Positions 44,264 through 53,257 of a stretch of DNA of 64,000 bases are shown here, in pieces. Source of the DNA: Solilutibacter tolerans (GTDB lineage: Bacteria; Pseudomonadota; Gammaproteobacteria; Xanthomonadales; Xanthomonadaceae); contig NZ_FTLW01000005.1 of assembly GCF_900155935.1 (NCBI RefSeq), positions 62,001 to 126,000 of the forward strand, written 5' to 3'. Under the pieces are notes generated by a model. It ran no database searches. It had not been told where the DNA came from and was given only the letters and a program-made list of their open reading frames with translations. Position 1 is the first letter of the stretch. Every line of letters begins with the position of its first letter. A program made the translations under genes and the position numbers.

Positions 44264-44977
44264 ATGCGCCTTAACAAATACATCGCCGAGAGTGGGTTCT
44301 GCTCACGCCGCGAGGCTGATCGTCTGATCGCGTCGGGCAAGGTCAGTGTGAATGGCGAACGTGCGCGCATCGGCACCGAACTGGCCGAGGGCGACTCCGT
44401 GACGGTCGATGGCGAGAAACTGGTGCAGCGTAGTGCTGTGACTGGCAAACGCCGCCATGTCTACATCGCGCTCAACAAACCGGTAGGCGTCACCTGCACT
44501 ACCGAAGGTGCGGTGCGCGGCAACATCGTCGACTTTGTTGGCCATGAAGAGCGCATCTTCCCCATTGGACGCCTGGACAAGGATTCGGAAGGTCTGATCC
44601 TGCTGACCAGCAACGGCGACATCGTCAATGAAGTGCTGCGCGCCGAAAACAAGCTGGAAAAGGAATACCTGGTGGCGGTGAACAACCGCATCGACGATGA
44701 GTTTTTGCGTGGGATGAGCCGCGGCGTGCCGGTGCATGGGCAAAAGACACTGCCCTGCAAGACCGGAAAGCTAGGGCCGTATGGGTTTCGCATCGTGCTG
44801 GTGCAGGGGCTGAATCGGCAGATTCGTTTGATGGCGGCGTATTTCGGCTATCGGGTCAAACAGCTTGTTCGAGTGCGTATCGGCAACGTGAAGCTGGGGC
44901 ATCTCAAGCCTGGCCAGTGGCGCAACCTGACCGATGCCGAACTGCGGGGCTTGTTGCCGCGCCGAACCGACTGGTGA
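44264..44977 (+). CDS. rluF: 23S rRNA pseudouridine(2604) synthase RluF
   Basis: 237 residues from the ATG at 44264. An N-terminal S4 RNA-binding domain (MRLNKYIAESGFCSRREADR, IASGKVSVNGERARIG) precedes the RsuA-type catalytic domain with Asp105 in IGRLDKDSEGLILLTSNGD and the family motifs EKEYLVAVNN and VLVQGLNRQIRLMAAYFGY. It isomerises a uridine in 23S rRNA (U2604 in E. coli). Cytoplasmic, acting during ribosome assembly. Convergent with a response regulator gene. Confidence 0.92.
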   Translation: MRLNKYIAESGFCSRREADRLIASGKVSVNGERARIGTELAEGDSVTVDGEKLVQRSAVTGKRRHVYIALNKPVGVTCTTEGAVRGNIVDFVGHEERIFPIGRLDKDSEGLILLTSNGDIVNEVLRAENKLEKEYLVAVNNRIDDEFLRGMSRGVPVHGQKTLPCKTGKLGPYGFRIVLVQGLNRQIRLMAAYFGYRVKQLVRVRIGNVKLGHLKPGQWRNLTDAELRGLLPRRTDW

Positions 44978-44984
44978 TTCACGC

Positions 44985-45365
44985 TTAAGTGGTGCTGTTT
45001 CCCAGCGCCGCCTTGAGGGCAGATGGCAGCTGGGTCAGGCGGTCCTTCGATACCCACCCATGAGCTTGCTCGATGGCATCGGCCAGCAACGGATCATCGA
45101 CCTGCATCCCGCCCGTGCAGAACAGAAACGGCACGAACGGCATCCGCTCGCGTACCCAGGCGAAGGCTTCAGCCCCGCTATAGCCGGGCAGGCGCGAATC
45201 ACAGAGCACCAGCGACCAATCGTCGCGTTCAAGCGCCTCATCCAGTTCATTGCGCAACTCCACGCGATGAAGTTGGTGGCTGAACCCAGCATCTTCCAGT
45301 TCGAGCGCGATCAACTCCGCGTCATCGGCATTGTCTTCGATTAGCAGGATACGCAGCTCGGTCAT
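44985..45365 (-). CDS. Single-domain response regulator (second of the kinase cluster)
   Basis: 126 residues, a lone receiver domain: acidic pair in LLIEDNADDAEL, phosphoacceptor Asp56 in LVLCDSRLPGYSG, Thr in FLFCTGG, and Lys in VSKDRL. No output domain. It lies 10 bases after the response regulator at 45376 and in the same operon as the histidine kinase at 45836, probably a phosphorelay or adaptor. Confidence 0.9.
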   Translation of the reverse strand: MTELRILLIEDNADDAELIALELEDAGFSHQLHRVELRNELDEALERDDWSLVLCDSRLPGYSGAEAFAWVRERMPFVPFLFCTGGMQVDDPLLADAIEQAHGWVSKDRLTQLPSALKAALGNSTT

Positions 45366-45375
45366 GCAACAGCCT

Positions 45376-45816
45376 TTAGTCGTGTTGGGGGCGCTGGTTG
45401 AACACGGCCCAGAAGCGGCCGAGCGTTTTCACGGCTTCAAAGAACTGGTTGATGTCGACAGGCTTTACAACATAGGCGTTGACGCCCAGGTTCCAGCTAT
45501 GGGCGAGGTCGCTTTCCTCGCGTGACGAAGAAAGGATGACCACAGGGATTTGCTTGAGTTCATCGTTGTCGCGGATGCGTTGCAGCACTTCCAAACCATC
45601 CATGCGCGGCATTTTTATGTCGAGCAACAGTACAGAAGGGTCACCGGCTTCACGGTCTGCGTACTTGCCTTCGCGAAGCAAATATTCCATGGCCTCGACG
45701 CCGTCTTCCACATGAACGACGGGGTTGGCGAGGTTGGCTTCGCGCAGCGCATCGATGGCCATTTCGGCATCGGCCAGGCTGTCTTCAGCAAGCAGGATCG
45801 GTTTGATGTCCTTCAT
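45376..45816 (-). CDS. Rcp1-like single-domain response regulator
   Basis: 146 residues. Receiver domain with LLAEDSLADAEMAIDAL, Asp66 in LLLDIKMPRMDGLEVLQ, VVILSSSREESD and the Lys in VVKPVDINQF. The extended loop before Asp66 (REGKYADREAGDPSVLLL) is typical of the Rcp1 type that pairs with phytochrome-like histidine kinases. It follows the kinase gene by 19 bases and precedes a second lone receiver. Confidence 0.91.
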   Translation of the reverse strand: MKDIKPILLAEDSLADAEMAIDALREANLANPVVHVEDGVEAMEYLLREGKYADREAGDPSVLLLDIKMPRMDGLEVLQRIRDNDELKQIPVVILSSSREESDLAHSWNLGVNAYVVKPVDINQFFEAVKTLGRFWAVFNQRPQHD

Positions 45817-45835
45817 CAGGGCCTCGGAATAATGG

Positions 45836-47641
45836 TCAGGTGTCGGTAGAAAGCGATTTCACTGGATTATCCAGCATCGCAGGCAGAGTGAAGCGGAACG
45901 TGGTGCCTTGGTCTACCGCGGATTCAGCAGCGATCATGCCGCCATGTCGGGTCAGCACGCGCTGAACACTGGCAAGACCGATGCCGGTGCCGGGGAAATC
46001 ACTGGCTTTGTGCATGCGCTGGAACACGCCGAACAGCTTGCCGGCATATTGCATGTCGAAACCTACGCCATTGTCCTTCACGGTGAATTCGTGTCGTCCA
46101 TCGTCGAGGCGCTGATAACCGACATCAATATGCGTGCGTTCTCGCGGCGTGCTGTATTTCACCGCGTTGCCGAGCAGGTTCAGCCAGACCTGGCGCATCA
46201 TGTTTTCATCGGCAACGACCATCGGCATGACATCGATATGCCATTCGATCTTGCGATCGGGTGTATCGATCGATACGTTGGAATCGAGCAAGGCGCGTGT
46301 CTCCGCCACGAGCGATTGCATGTCGACGGGCTGCAAGCGTAATGCACTGCGGCCTAGTCGTGAATAGACCAGCAAATCATCGATCAACGTGGCCATGCGG
46401 CGCGCGGAGTTGTCGATGGTGGCGATGTAGTGGCGCGATTTATCATCGGCGTCATCGCCAAGTTGACGCCCGAGTTTTTCGGCGAAACCGGAGATGTGGC
46501 GAAGCGGGGCACGCAAGTCGTGCGAAACCGAATAGCTGAAGGCCTCCAGTTCGCGGTTCACGTCGGAGACCTGTTCGATCTTGCCTTCCAGCTGTCGATT
46601 CAACTCGGAGATTTCCTCTTCCGATGCCTTCTGGTTGCTGATGTCGCTAAGTATCACGAGAGCGACTTCATCTTCGCGGTCCGGCAAGTTCATCCGGCGC
46701 GCATTGAGCAACATCGTGCGCTGGATACCGTCTGCCGTCGTTTGCTCGATTTCGAAATCCCATAGTTCACGGCCGCGGCTCACTACATCGCGTAATCGCT
46801 GCAGGGTTTCTCGATTGGTCCATGCGCCCGAACCAATCTCGCGCAGATGTTTGCCATCGATATCGTCGTCATCTGTGCCGTAAAGCTCTTCGAAAGCGGC
46901 GTTGTGCATCACCACGTGCTTGTCGCGGTCGAGCAGGGCGATGGGTTCGCGAATGGATTGCATCACCGCCAAGGCGCGTGCATTGGCGCGGGTGGCTGTT
47001 TCTTCGGCTATTTGCCGTTCACGTTGATAGCGCAAGGTGGTCCAAAGCAAAAGGCACAACAGTGCTAGCTGTGCGGTTGTAGTCAGCAGGTTGATCCAGT
47101 GTCCTTGCTTGCGCAGGCGAACGGCTTCGGCGCTGCGCTCGGCAAACAAGCGTGTTTCCTCGTTCAATACGTCGTTGGCCGCGCCGCGCATGGGAAAGTC
47201 GTTGACCACTGAAGCCAAGAGCCTTCTGCGTTCTGCCTGATTCGATTCGTCAATGATGCGCAGGCTGAAGCTGCGACGTTGCTCGATCTTTGCCTTCAAT
47301 TCACCGACACGAACCTGTTGTTGCGGGTTGTCGGAGGTGAGTTCGATCAGCTGCGACATCAACTTGGGAATGGCGCCTGAGGTTTCAGCAACACGACGAC
47401 GCACGTTGGGAACGTCGATGCCTTCGGTGATCGTGGCGGCGGCGGCCTCCAGATCACGGACTTCGTACAGCAGCTTGCTGGTAACCGACTCGACTTGCGC
47501 CGTGTGCGCGACCATTTGGTCAGCCTGGTGGATTACCCGGTTGACTCGTTCCAACATGAAGTAGGGAACGATCACGATGCAGGCCACTACGCCATAGAGC
47601 AGCCACTGATAACGCCAAAGATTCATCTTGCCCCTGTTCAT
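45836..47641 (-). CDS. Membrane sensor histidine kinase (CHASE3-like, PAS)
   Basis: 601 residues (start at 47641; a second ATG five codons later is possible). A membrane helix (residues ~13-31), a CHASE3-like extracytoplasmic helical domain, a second helix (LLTTTAQLALLCLLLWTTLR), a PAS domain (SIREPIALLDRDKHVVMHNA), a HisKA helix with the phospho-His in SYSVSHDLRAPLRHISGFAE (around residue 375), and an ATPase domain with LLGNAVKYSTPRE (N box), DNGVGFDMQYAGKLFGVF and GTGIGLASVQRVLTRHGG. It phosphorylates the two downstream receivers; the signal is unknown. Confidence 0.92.
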   Translation of the reverse strand: MNRGKMNLWRYQWLLYGVVACIVIVPYFMLERVNRVIHQADQMVAHTAQVESVTSKLLYEVRDLEAAAATITEGIDVPNVRRRVAETSGAIPKLMSQLIELTSDNPQQQVRVGELKAKIEQRRSFSLRIIDESNQAERRRLLASVVNDFPMRGAANDVLNEETRLFAERSAEAVRLRKQGHWINLLTTTAQLALLCLLLWTTLRYQRERQIAEETATRANARALAVMQSIREPIALLDRDKHVVMHNAAFEELYGTDDDDIDGKHLREIGSGAWTNRETLQRLRDVVSRGRELWDFEIEQTTADGIQRTMLLNARRMNLPDREDEVALVILSDISNQKASEEEISELNRQLEGKIEQVSDVNRELEAFSYSVSHDLRAPLRHISGFAEKLGRQLGDDADDKSRHYIATIDNSARRMATLIDDLLVYSRLGRSALRLQPVDMQSLVAETRALLDSNVSIDTPDRKIEWHIDVMPMVVADENMMRQVWLNLLGNAVKYSTPRERTHIDVGYQRLDDGRHEFTVKDNGVGFDMQYAGKLFGVFQRMHKASDFPGTGIGLASVQRVLTRHGGMIAAESAVDQGTTFRFTLPAMLDNPVKSLSTDT

Positions 47642-47757
47642 GATGCGCGAAGGCGATGTGTCGCCGAAGAGGACTTTACAACGTGCCGTCGCTGCGCGAG
47701 TGTTTGAATGGCATCAACATCGAGATATGCCGATGACAGCCCAATTTGTTCACGAAC

Positions 47758-48045
47758 ATGAATGACGCCCAGGATCGAACCGAGCGTCGAAAAGAGCAGC
47801 TTCCGCACAATGCGACGGATTGGCAGGTAAAACCCCGTCGTCCATCCAGCTGGCTGAGCGAGTCGGAGCTACGCTGTCGAGCACGGCAACGGAAGATGAT
47901 TTACTGCGCCATCGCTGTGATTTGCATGCTGGTGTTCGTGGTGTTGATTTATCTCCTGCTCGAGCGCACTCGCTGGAGCGCGGGGAGTTCAGGTCAGACG
48001 AGTCTTGTCGGGGTGACATCTCAAGGCGCACATCGGGCCGGGTAG
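47758..48045 (+). CDS. Small single-span membrane protein (tentative)
   Basis: 95 residues from the ATG at 47758 (MNDAQDRTERRKEQLPHNAT). A charged, cytoplasmic N terminus is followed by one helix (MIYCAIAVICMLVFVVLIYL, about residues 47-67) and a polar tail. No family recognised and no clear ribosome site, so it could be a spurious frame; the clean helix and the open 117-base gap on the kinase side support it. Divergent from the histidine kinase gene. Confidence 0.45.
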   Translation: MNDAQDRTERRKEQLPHNATDWQVKPRRPSSWLSESELRCRARQRKMIYCAIAVICMLVFVVLIYLLLERTRWSAGSSGQTSLVGVTSQGAHRAG

Positions 48046-48071
48046 CGCGCTAGCATTCGGCACCGCCTTAG

Positions 48072-48434
48072 ATGCTTGCCGCCATGCCCAATATCTCGAC
48101 CTTGCAGTTCCTTGCGCTGCTCACCATTTCCAATGTCTTCATGAACCTGGCCTGGTACGGGCATCTCAAGTTCAAGGGCAGCCCGTTGTGGCTGGCGATC
48201 GTCGCCAGTTGGGGACTGGCCTTTCTCGAATATTGCTTTATGGTGCCGGCCAACCGCATCGGCAGCGGCGTAATGAGCGTGACCCAGATGAAGATCGTGC
48301 AGGAGTGCATCACTCTGGTGGTGTTCACCGTGGTGGCCTGGTTGATGTTTGGTGAACAAATCAAATGGAACACCGTGGCTGCTTATGCCTGTCTGGTCGG
48401 GGCAGTCGGGTTCGCGTTCTGGGGCAAGGCTTGA
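48072..48434 (+). CDS. DMT-family (DUF486) small membrane protein
   Basis: 120 residues starting MLAAMPNISTLQFLALLTIS (a later ATG at 48084 is possible). Four hydrophobic helices fill nearly the whole protein, with HLKFKGSPLWLAIVASWGLA, VMSVTQMKIVQECITLVVFT and a Lys-rich end. DUF486 proteins are half-size drug/metabolite-transporter relatives that probably act as dimers; substrate unknown. Confidence 0.86.
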   Translation: MLAAMPNISTLQFLALLTISNVFMNLAWYGHLKFKGSPLWLAIVASWGLAFLEYCFMVPANRIGSGVMSVTQMKIVQECITLVVFTVVAWLMFGEQIKWNTVAAYACLVGAVGFAFWGKA

Positions 48435-48454
48435 TCGACAGGTAAAATGGCGGA

Positions 48455-49204
48455 ATGAAGCTCAATATCGCCGCCTATTGCTTTGCCGATGTCGCTGACG
48501 TAACTGTGTTGGCCGATGCGGTGCGTGTACGCGCCGAGGCGCTGGGCTTGCTCGGCAGTGTGCTGGTGGCCAGCGAGGGCATCAACTTGTTCCTGGCGGG
48601 TGAAGATATCGATGTGCGCAGCTTTTTGGAATGGTTGCGCGTGGATGCACGTTTCGCCGACATACAGGCCAAGGAAAGCTGGAGTGCGCATGTGCCTTTC
48701 GCCAAATTGAAGGTGAAGGCGAAGCGCGAGATCGTGCCGTTTGCTGGCCGTCCCGCTGGCCTGGGCGAGGCGCGCGCACCTAGTGTGGATGCGGCGACTT
48801 TGCGTCGCTGGATTGCGGCCGGCCATGACGATGCCGGCAAACCGCTGGTGCTGCTGGACACGCGCAACCGTGAAGAAATCGGTTACGGCACCTTCCACGA
48901 TGCACGTACATTGCCGATCGATAATTTCAATGATTTACCTGCAGCGGTCGAGGCGATCCGCGATGAATTGCGCGATGCGACCGTGGTGAGTTTCTGCACG
49001 GGCGGGATTCGCTGCGAGAAAGCAGCGCCGTGGATGCGCGATGTCGGCCTCGACAACGTGCTGCAGCTGGAAGGCGGCATTCTGCGCTATTTCGAGGAAG
49101 TCGGCGGCGAAGGTTATGACGGTGCGTGCTTCGTTTTCGACGAACGCATCGCGCTGGACCCGGCACTCAAGCCGCTACGTGACGAGGCAGTGGAACGCGC
49201 ATGA
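48455..49204 (+). CDS. trhO: tRNA uridine(34) hydroxylase TrhO (rhodanese family)
   Basis: 249 residues. The N-terminal domain (LLGSVLVASEGINLFLAGED, WSAHVPFAKLKVKAKREIVP) and rhodanese domain (LDTRNREEIGYGTFHDARTL, VSFCTGGIRCEKAAPWMRDV with Cys181 and Cys187) match TrhO/YceA. It makes 5-hydroxyuridine at the wobble position of certain tRNAs with oxygen, using the catalytic Cys. Cytoplasmic. Its stop overlaps the start of a 52-residue membrane protein gene by four bases. Confidence 0.92.
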   Translation: MKLNIAAYCFADVADVTVLADAVRVRAEALGLLGSVLVASEGINLFLAGEDIDVRSFLEWLRVDARFADIQAKESWSAHVPFAKLKVKAKREIVPFAGRPAGLGEARAPSVDAATLRRWIAAGHDDAGKPLVLLDTRNREEIGYGTFHDARTLPIDNFNDLPAAVEAIRDELRDATVVSFCTGGIRCEKAAPWMRDVGLDNVLQLEGGILRYFEEVGGEGYDGACFVFDERIALDPALKPLRDEAVERA

Positions 49205-49359
49205 ATGATTGGTGGTGGTTGATCGTGATGGTCCTGATCGGCTGGGCAGCGATCAAGGTGGTGGGTTTTGTGTTCAAGCTCACCCTGTGGGTCGTGCTGG
49301 CAGGCGTCGCGTACTACTTTTTCTCGCAAGTCTTTGGTTGGCCTTGGCCGTTCGGCTAA
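49201..49359 (+). CDS. 52-residue hydrophobic membrane protein
   Basis: The ATG at 49201 overlaps the trhO stop (ATGA), which argues strongly for translation. The product begins MNDWWWLIVMVLIGWAAIKV, continues with a second helix (FKLTLWVVLAGVAYYFFSQV) and ends GWPWPFG; it is rich in Trp and consists almost wholly of two membrane helices. Too short for family assignment. Convergent with the flavoprotein gene, ten bases from its stop. Confidence 0.72.
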   Translation: MNDWWWLIVMVLIGWAAIKVVGFVFKLTLWVVLAGVAYYFFSQVFGWPWPFG

Positions 49360-49368
49360 ACCTCTTTA

Positions 49369-50547
49369 TCAGGCCGCCATGCCGGCCGCACGCCCGGATG
49401 CCCATGCCCACTGGAAGTTGTAGCCGCCCAGCCAGCCGGTGACATCCACGACCTCGCCGATGAAATACAGGCCGGGTACGTGCTTGGACATCATCGTGCT
49501 GGACGACAGGCCATCGGTGTCCACGCCGCCCAAGGTGACTTCCGCGGTGCGGTAGCCTTCGGTGCCGCTGGCGATGATCGGCCACGCCGCCAAAGTGCGT
49601 GCGATGTGGTCCAACTCGGGCGAGTTGAACTGACGCATCGGGCGATTGGGTAGCCAGTGCTCAGTCAGACGTTGCGCGAAACGCTTCGGCAGTACTTCGC
49701 CCAGCAGTGTCTGTAATTGCGCATCGCGGCGATCCGTCTGCCATTGCGAAAGCAATGGGGGGATGTCGTCTCCCGGCAGCAGGTTGATGGTCAATGCATC
49801 CCCTTCACGCCAATACGAGCTGATCTGCAGGATCGCCGGCCCGCTCAGGCCGCGGTGGGTGATCAACATCGCATTGCTGAAACTTTGCTTGCCGCATCGC
49901 GCTTCGATAGGCAATGACAGGCCGCTAAGGTCTTCCAGCCGCTCGAGATGCGTACCGGACAGTGTCAACGGCACTAGACCCGCGCGCGTCGGTAATACGT
50001 CGTGACCGAATTGACGTGCGAGTTGGTAACCGAAGCCGGTAGCGCCCATGCGCGGAATCGACAAGCCGCCGCAGGCGACGACCAGTGAGGGTGCTTTGAG
50101 CATGCCGCGTGCGGTGCGCACGTTGAAGCCGGCATCATCCTGCCCAACCGATTCCACGCTGCAGCCGGTTTCGATGCGCACGCCGGCCCATTCGCATTCG
50201 TCCAAAAGCATCCGAACGATCTGTTTGGAGGATTCGTCGCAGAACAGCTGACCGAGTTCCTTCTCGTGATAGGCGATGCCGTGGCGTTCCACCATCTCGA
50301 TGAAATCATTCGGCGTGTAACGCGCCAAGGCGGATTTGCAGAAATGCGGGTTGGCCGACAGGTACTGCGCGGGGGTGACGCCGGTATTGGTGAAGTTGCA
50401 GCGCCCACCACCGGACATCAGGATCTTCTTGCCGCAGCGATCGGCGTGCTCGATGACGACGACGCGCTTGCCGCGCTGCCCTGCGGTCAGTGCGCACATG
50501 AGACCCGCCGCGCCACCGCCTATGATCAGGACATCGAAATCGCTCAC
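49369..50547 (-). CDS. HI0933-family NAD(P)/FAD-dependent oxidoreductase
   Basis: 392 residues from the GTG at 50547, which overlaps the stop of the amidotransferase gene (GTGA); an alternative GTG lies two codons upstream. FAD Rossmann motif IIGGGAAGLMCALTAGQRGK, then KKILMSGGGRCNFTNTGV, VACGGLSIPRMGATGFGYQL and the C-terminal GLYFIGEVVDVTGWLGGYNF. These are the HI0933/YhiN-type flavoproteins, thought to be reductases; substrate unknown. Confidence 0.9.
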   Translation of the reverse strand: MSDFDVLIIGGGAAGLMCALTAGQRGKRVVVIEHADRCGKKILMSGGGRCNFTNTGVTPAQYLSANPHFCKSALARYTPNDFIEMVERHGIAYHEKELGQLFCDESSKQIVRMLLDECEWAGVRIETGCSVESVGQDDAGFNVRTARGMLKAPSLVVACGGLSIPRMGATGFGYQLARQFGHDVLPTRAGLVPLTLSGTHLERLEDLSGLSLPIEARCGKQSFSNAMLITHRGLSGPAILQISSYWREGDALTINLLPGDDIPPLLSQWQTDRRDAQLQTLLGEVLPKRFAQRLTEHWLPNRPMRQFNSPELDHIARTLAAWPIIASGTEGYRTAEVTLGGVDTDGLSSSTMMSKHVPGLYFIGEVVDVTGWLGGYNFQWAWASGRAAGMAA

Positions 50548-51299
50548 ACCCACTCCCGCGAGGGCAGGGTGTAGCGGCGCTCCGGCATGCCGACGAGGTC
50601 AAGAAAGGCATTGAACACAGCCTCTGCCTGCGAGCGCATGGGTGGCAGGTGGCGGTCGGTTTCGCTCATCACCTGCGCGGCGTCCACCGGGTGGCCATGT
50701 TCGGCCAGTTCATCGAGATAGGCGCGATTGGCCAGCCAGCGTGAGATCAGCGGTTCATCGACCTCCATATGGAACTGGAAGCCGTAGGCATTGTCGCCAT
50801 GGCGGAAGGCCTGCGGCCCACAGCTCGCGGTTTCGGCAAGATGCACGGCGCCTTCGGGCACGTCGAAGCGATAGCGATGCCACTGAAATACCGGTGCGCC
50901 ATCGGTGTGGTGTGACATCACCGGATCGTTGCGTCCGGCATCGGTGAGCTTCAACGCATGCCAGCCGATCTCCGGTGTCTCGTGCTGCACCACGGGTGCG
51001 CCCAACACATGGGCCAGCAATTGCGCCCCCAGGCAAATGCCGAGCACGGGTTTGTCTTCTTTCAGCATCGATTCGATCGCGCGCATCTCGGTCAACAGGT
51101 GTTGGCGATGGGTGCGGTCTTCGACATTCATCGGTCCGCCCAGCACGATCAAGCCGCGATAACGATCAGTGCTGGGCTGTGCATCGGGATCGCGTTCGAA
51201 ATTGACGAAACGCATCCGATGGCCACGCTGGCGAATCAGCGCATCCAGCGTGCCCAAGGGCTCGGCAGCGACATGCTGGAAAACCAACAATCGCGACAT
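50544..51299 (-). CDS. Class I glutamine amidotransferase-like protein
   Basis: 251 residues. The triad is visible: Cys in LGICLGAQLLAHVLG, and His/Glu in AYGFQFHMEVDEPLIS. The sequence resembles stand-alone GMP-synthase-like amidotransferases (GuaA-type type 1 domain) that hydrolyse glutamine or gamma-glutamyl compounds; the acceptor is unknown. Translation-coupled to the flavoprotein gene downstream and preceded by the helicase gene at 51306 (six bases beyond) on the same strand. Confidence 0.88.
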   Translation of the reverse strand: MSRLLVFQHVAAEPLGTLDALIRQRGHRMRFVNFERDPDAQPSTDRYRGLIVLGGPMNVEDRTHRQHLLTEMRAIESMLKEDKPVLGICLGAQLLAHVLGAPVVQHETPEIGWHALKLTDAGRNDPVMSHHTDGAPVFQWHRYRFDVPEGAVHLAETASCGPQAFRHGDNAYGFQFHMEVDEPLISRWLANRAYLDELAEHGHPVDAAQVMSETDRHLPPMRSQAEAVFNAFLDLVGMPERRYTLPSREWV

Positions 51300-51305
51300 G
51301 GGCGA

Positions 51306-53174
51306 TTAGCGCGGATCGCGCGGCTTCTTGGGACCGCTCTTGTTGAAACCACCCGGACGCTTGTTGAAGCCGCCCGGTTTGAAGCCGCCGGGCTTGCGTG
51401 GGCGCGCGCCTCCATCGTCATCGAAACGCGGCTTGTGTCCAAACTCGCGGCGACGCGTGGGCTGGTTCAGGTCGTCGTCGGTCGCCAACCTCATGCGGAT
51501 CGGACGGCCGGCCACGCGCACATTGCCGAGGAATTGCAGCAACTCCGGCGGCATGCCTTCCGGCAAATCGACCAAGGTGTAGTCGTCACGAATATCAACG
51601 CGGCCGATGTAGCGTGCTTCCAGCTCGGCTTCGTTGGCGATGGCGCCGACGATATTGCCAGGCTTCACGCGATGCTCGTGACCCACTTCGATGCGATAGG
51701 TCTGCATGCCGACATCCGGGCCGTCATGCGCGGGCCGCGGCGGGCGGGGCGCGCGCTCGCCATCGCGGGGACGCGGGGCATAGTCATCGTTACGCGCGGG
51801 TTTTTCATGACGCTCACGCGGCGGCGGGGGCGGCGGATCGTTGGGCAGGAACATCGGCGTATCGCCTTGCACCAGCTGCGCCAGCGCCGCCGCGATTTCG
51901 ACCATCGGCACGTTGCGCTCGTTCTCGAAGTCTTCCAGCAGGCCGCGGAAGAGTTCCGCATCGCTGCCATTGAGCGCCGAATTGATGCGATCCCGGAAAC
52001 GACTGACGCGTTGCTGATTTACGTCTTGCGCCGACGGCAGCTGCATGGGCGTGATCTGCTGACGCGTGGCGCGTTCGATCGCGCGCAGCATGCCGCGCTC
52101 GCGCGGCGTCACGAACAGGATCGCCTCGCCCTTGCGGCCCGCGCGCCCGGTGCGGCCGATGCGGTGCACATAGCTTTCGGTGTCGTAGGGGATGTCGTAA
52201 TTCAAGACGTGGGTGATGCGCTCCACGTCCAGGCCGCGTGCAGCGACATCGGTGGCGACCAGTACGTCGAGCTGGCCGTCCTTGAGACGCTGGATGGTGC
52301 GCTCGCGCGATTTCTGATCCATGTCGCCGTTGATCGCGGCAGCGGCAATGCCACGCGCGGCGAGTTTTTCAGCCAATTCCTCGGTGCCGAGCTTGGTACG
52401 CGCGAACACGATCATCGCGTCATACGTTTCGGCTTCCAGGATGCGGGTGATGGCATCCAGCTTGTGCAGGCCGCTGACCAGCCAGAAGCGCTGACGGATG
52501 TTGTCGCCGGTCGTCGTGGTCGATTTGATCGCCACTTCGACCGGATTGCGCAGATAGGTCTGGGCGATGCGTTTGATCGGCGCCGGCATCGTGGCTGAGA
52601 ACAGGGCGATGCGGCGATCATCCGGACATTTTTTGACCACGGCCTCGACATCATCGACAAACCCCATGCGCAGCATTTCGTCGGCCTCGTCCAGCACCAG
52701 CGTCTTCAGCCTGGACAGATCCAGCGAGCCACGATTCAAATGATCGATGACGCGGCCGGGCGTACCCACCACGACCTGCACGCCGCGGCGCAGCGCCTGC
52801 AGCTGCGGGGTGTAGCTCTGGCCGCCGTAGATCGGCAGCACGTGGAAGCCGGGGATGTGGTGCGCGTATTTCTGGAAGGCTTCGCTCACCTGGATGGCGA
52901 GCTCGCGCGTTGGTGCCAGCACGAGGGCCTGCGGTGCGGCGAGCTTCGGATCGATGTCGGCCAGGATCGGCAGCGCGAAGGCCGCGGTCTTACCGGTGCC
53001 GGTCTGCGCCTGGCCCAGCACATCACGGCCTTCCAGCAGCGGCGGGATGGTCGCGGCCTGGATGGGCGAGGGCGTCTCGTAACCGACTTCGGTCAAGGCT
53101 TTCAGCAGCGACTCGGGCAGGCCCAAGTCAGCGAAAGTGATCGTGGGGGTATCGTTCGGGGTATCGGCGCTCAT
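51306..53174 (-). CDS. deaD: DEAD-box RNA helicase (DeaD/CsdA type)
   Basis: 622 residues from the ATG at 53174 ([20 protein letters not shown]). Helicase motifs: [53 protein letters not shown] and [12 protein letters not shown] Pro/Arg/Asp-rich linker follows (about residues 445-495), then a DbpA-like RNA-binding domain ([20 protein letters not shown]) and an Arg/Gly/Lys-rich tail ([20 protein letters not shown]). It unwinds RNA in ribosome assembly and mRNA turnover, often in the cold. Confidence 0.94.
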   Translation of the reverse strand: MSADTPNDTPTITFADLGLPESLLKALTEVGYETPSPIQAATIPPLLEGRDVLGQAQTGTGKTAAFALPILADIDPKLAAPQALVLAPTRELAIQVSEAFQKYAHHIPGFHVLPIYGGQSYTPQLQALRRGVQVVVGTPGRVIDHLNRGSLDLSRLKTLVLDEADEMLRMGFVDDVEAVVKKCPDDRRIALFSATMPAPIKRIAQTYLRNPVEVAIKSTTTTGDNIRQRFWLVSGLHKLDAITRILEAETYDAMIVFARTKLGTEELAEKLAARGIAAAAINGDMDQKSRERTIQRLKDGQLDVLVATDVAARGLDVERITHVLNYDIPYDTESYVHRIGRTGRAGRKGEAILFVTPRERGMLRAIERATRQQITPMQLPSAQDVNQQRVSRFRDRINSALNGSDAELFRGLLEDFENERNVPMVEIAAALAQLVQGDTPMFLPNDPPPPPPRERHEKPARNDDYAPRPRDGERAPRPPRPAHDGPDVGMQTYRIEVGHEHRVKPGNIVGAIANEAELEARYIGRVDIRDDYTLVDLPEGMPPELLQFLGNVRVAGRPIRMRLATDDDLNQPTRRREFGHKPRFDDDGGARPRKPGGFKPGGFNKRPGGFNKSGPKKPRDPR

Positions 53175-53257
53175 GGCGGGTCTCCTGCGCATGGCGCATC
53201 GTTTTGGTCGCTCATTCTACGCCTCTGCTTGTGTTCGGCGCGGTTTGGCCGCATTTC

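Noticed and set aside
42997-44448. Long N-terminal extension of the DUF1615 lipoprotein
   Set aside because: It would overlap the rluF coding start and shows no family similarity before the lipoprotein signal.
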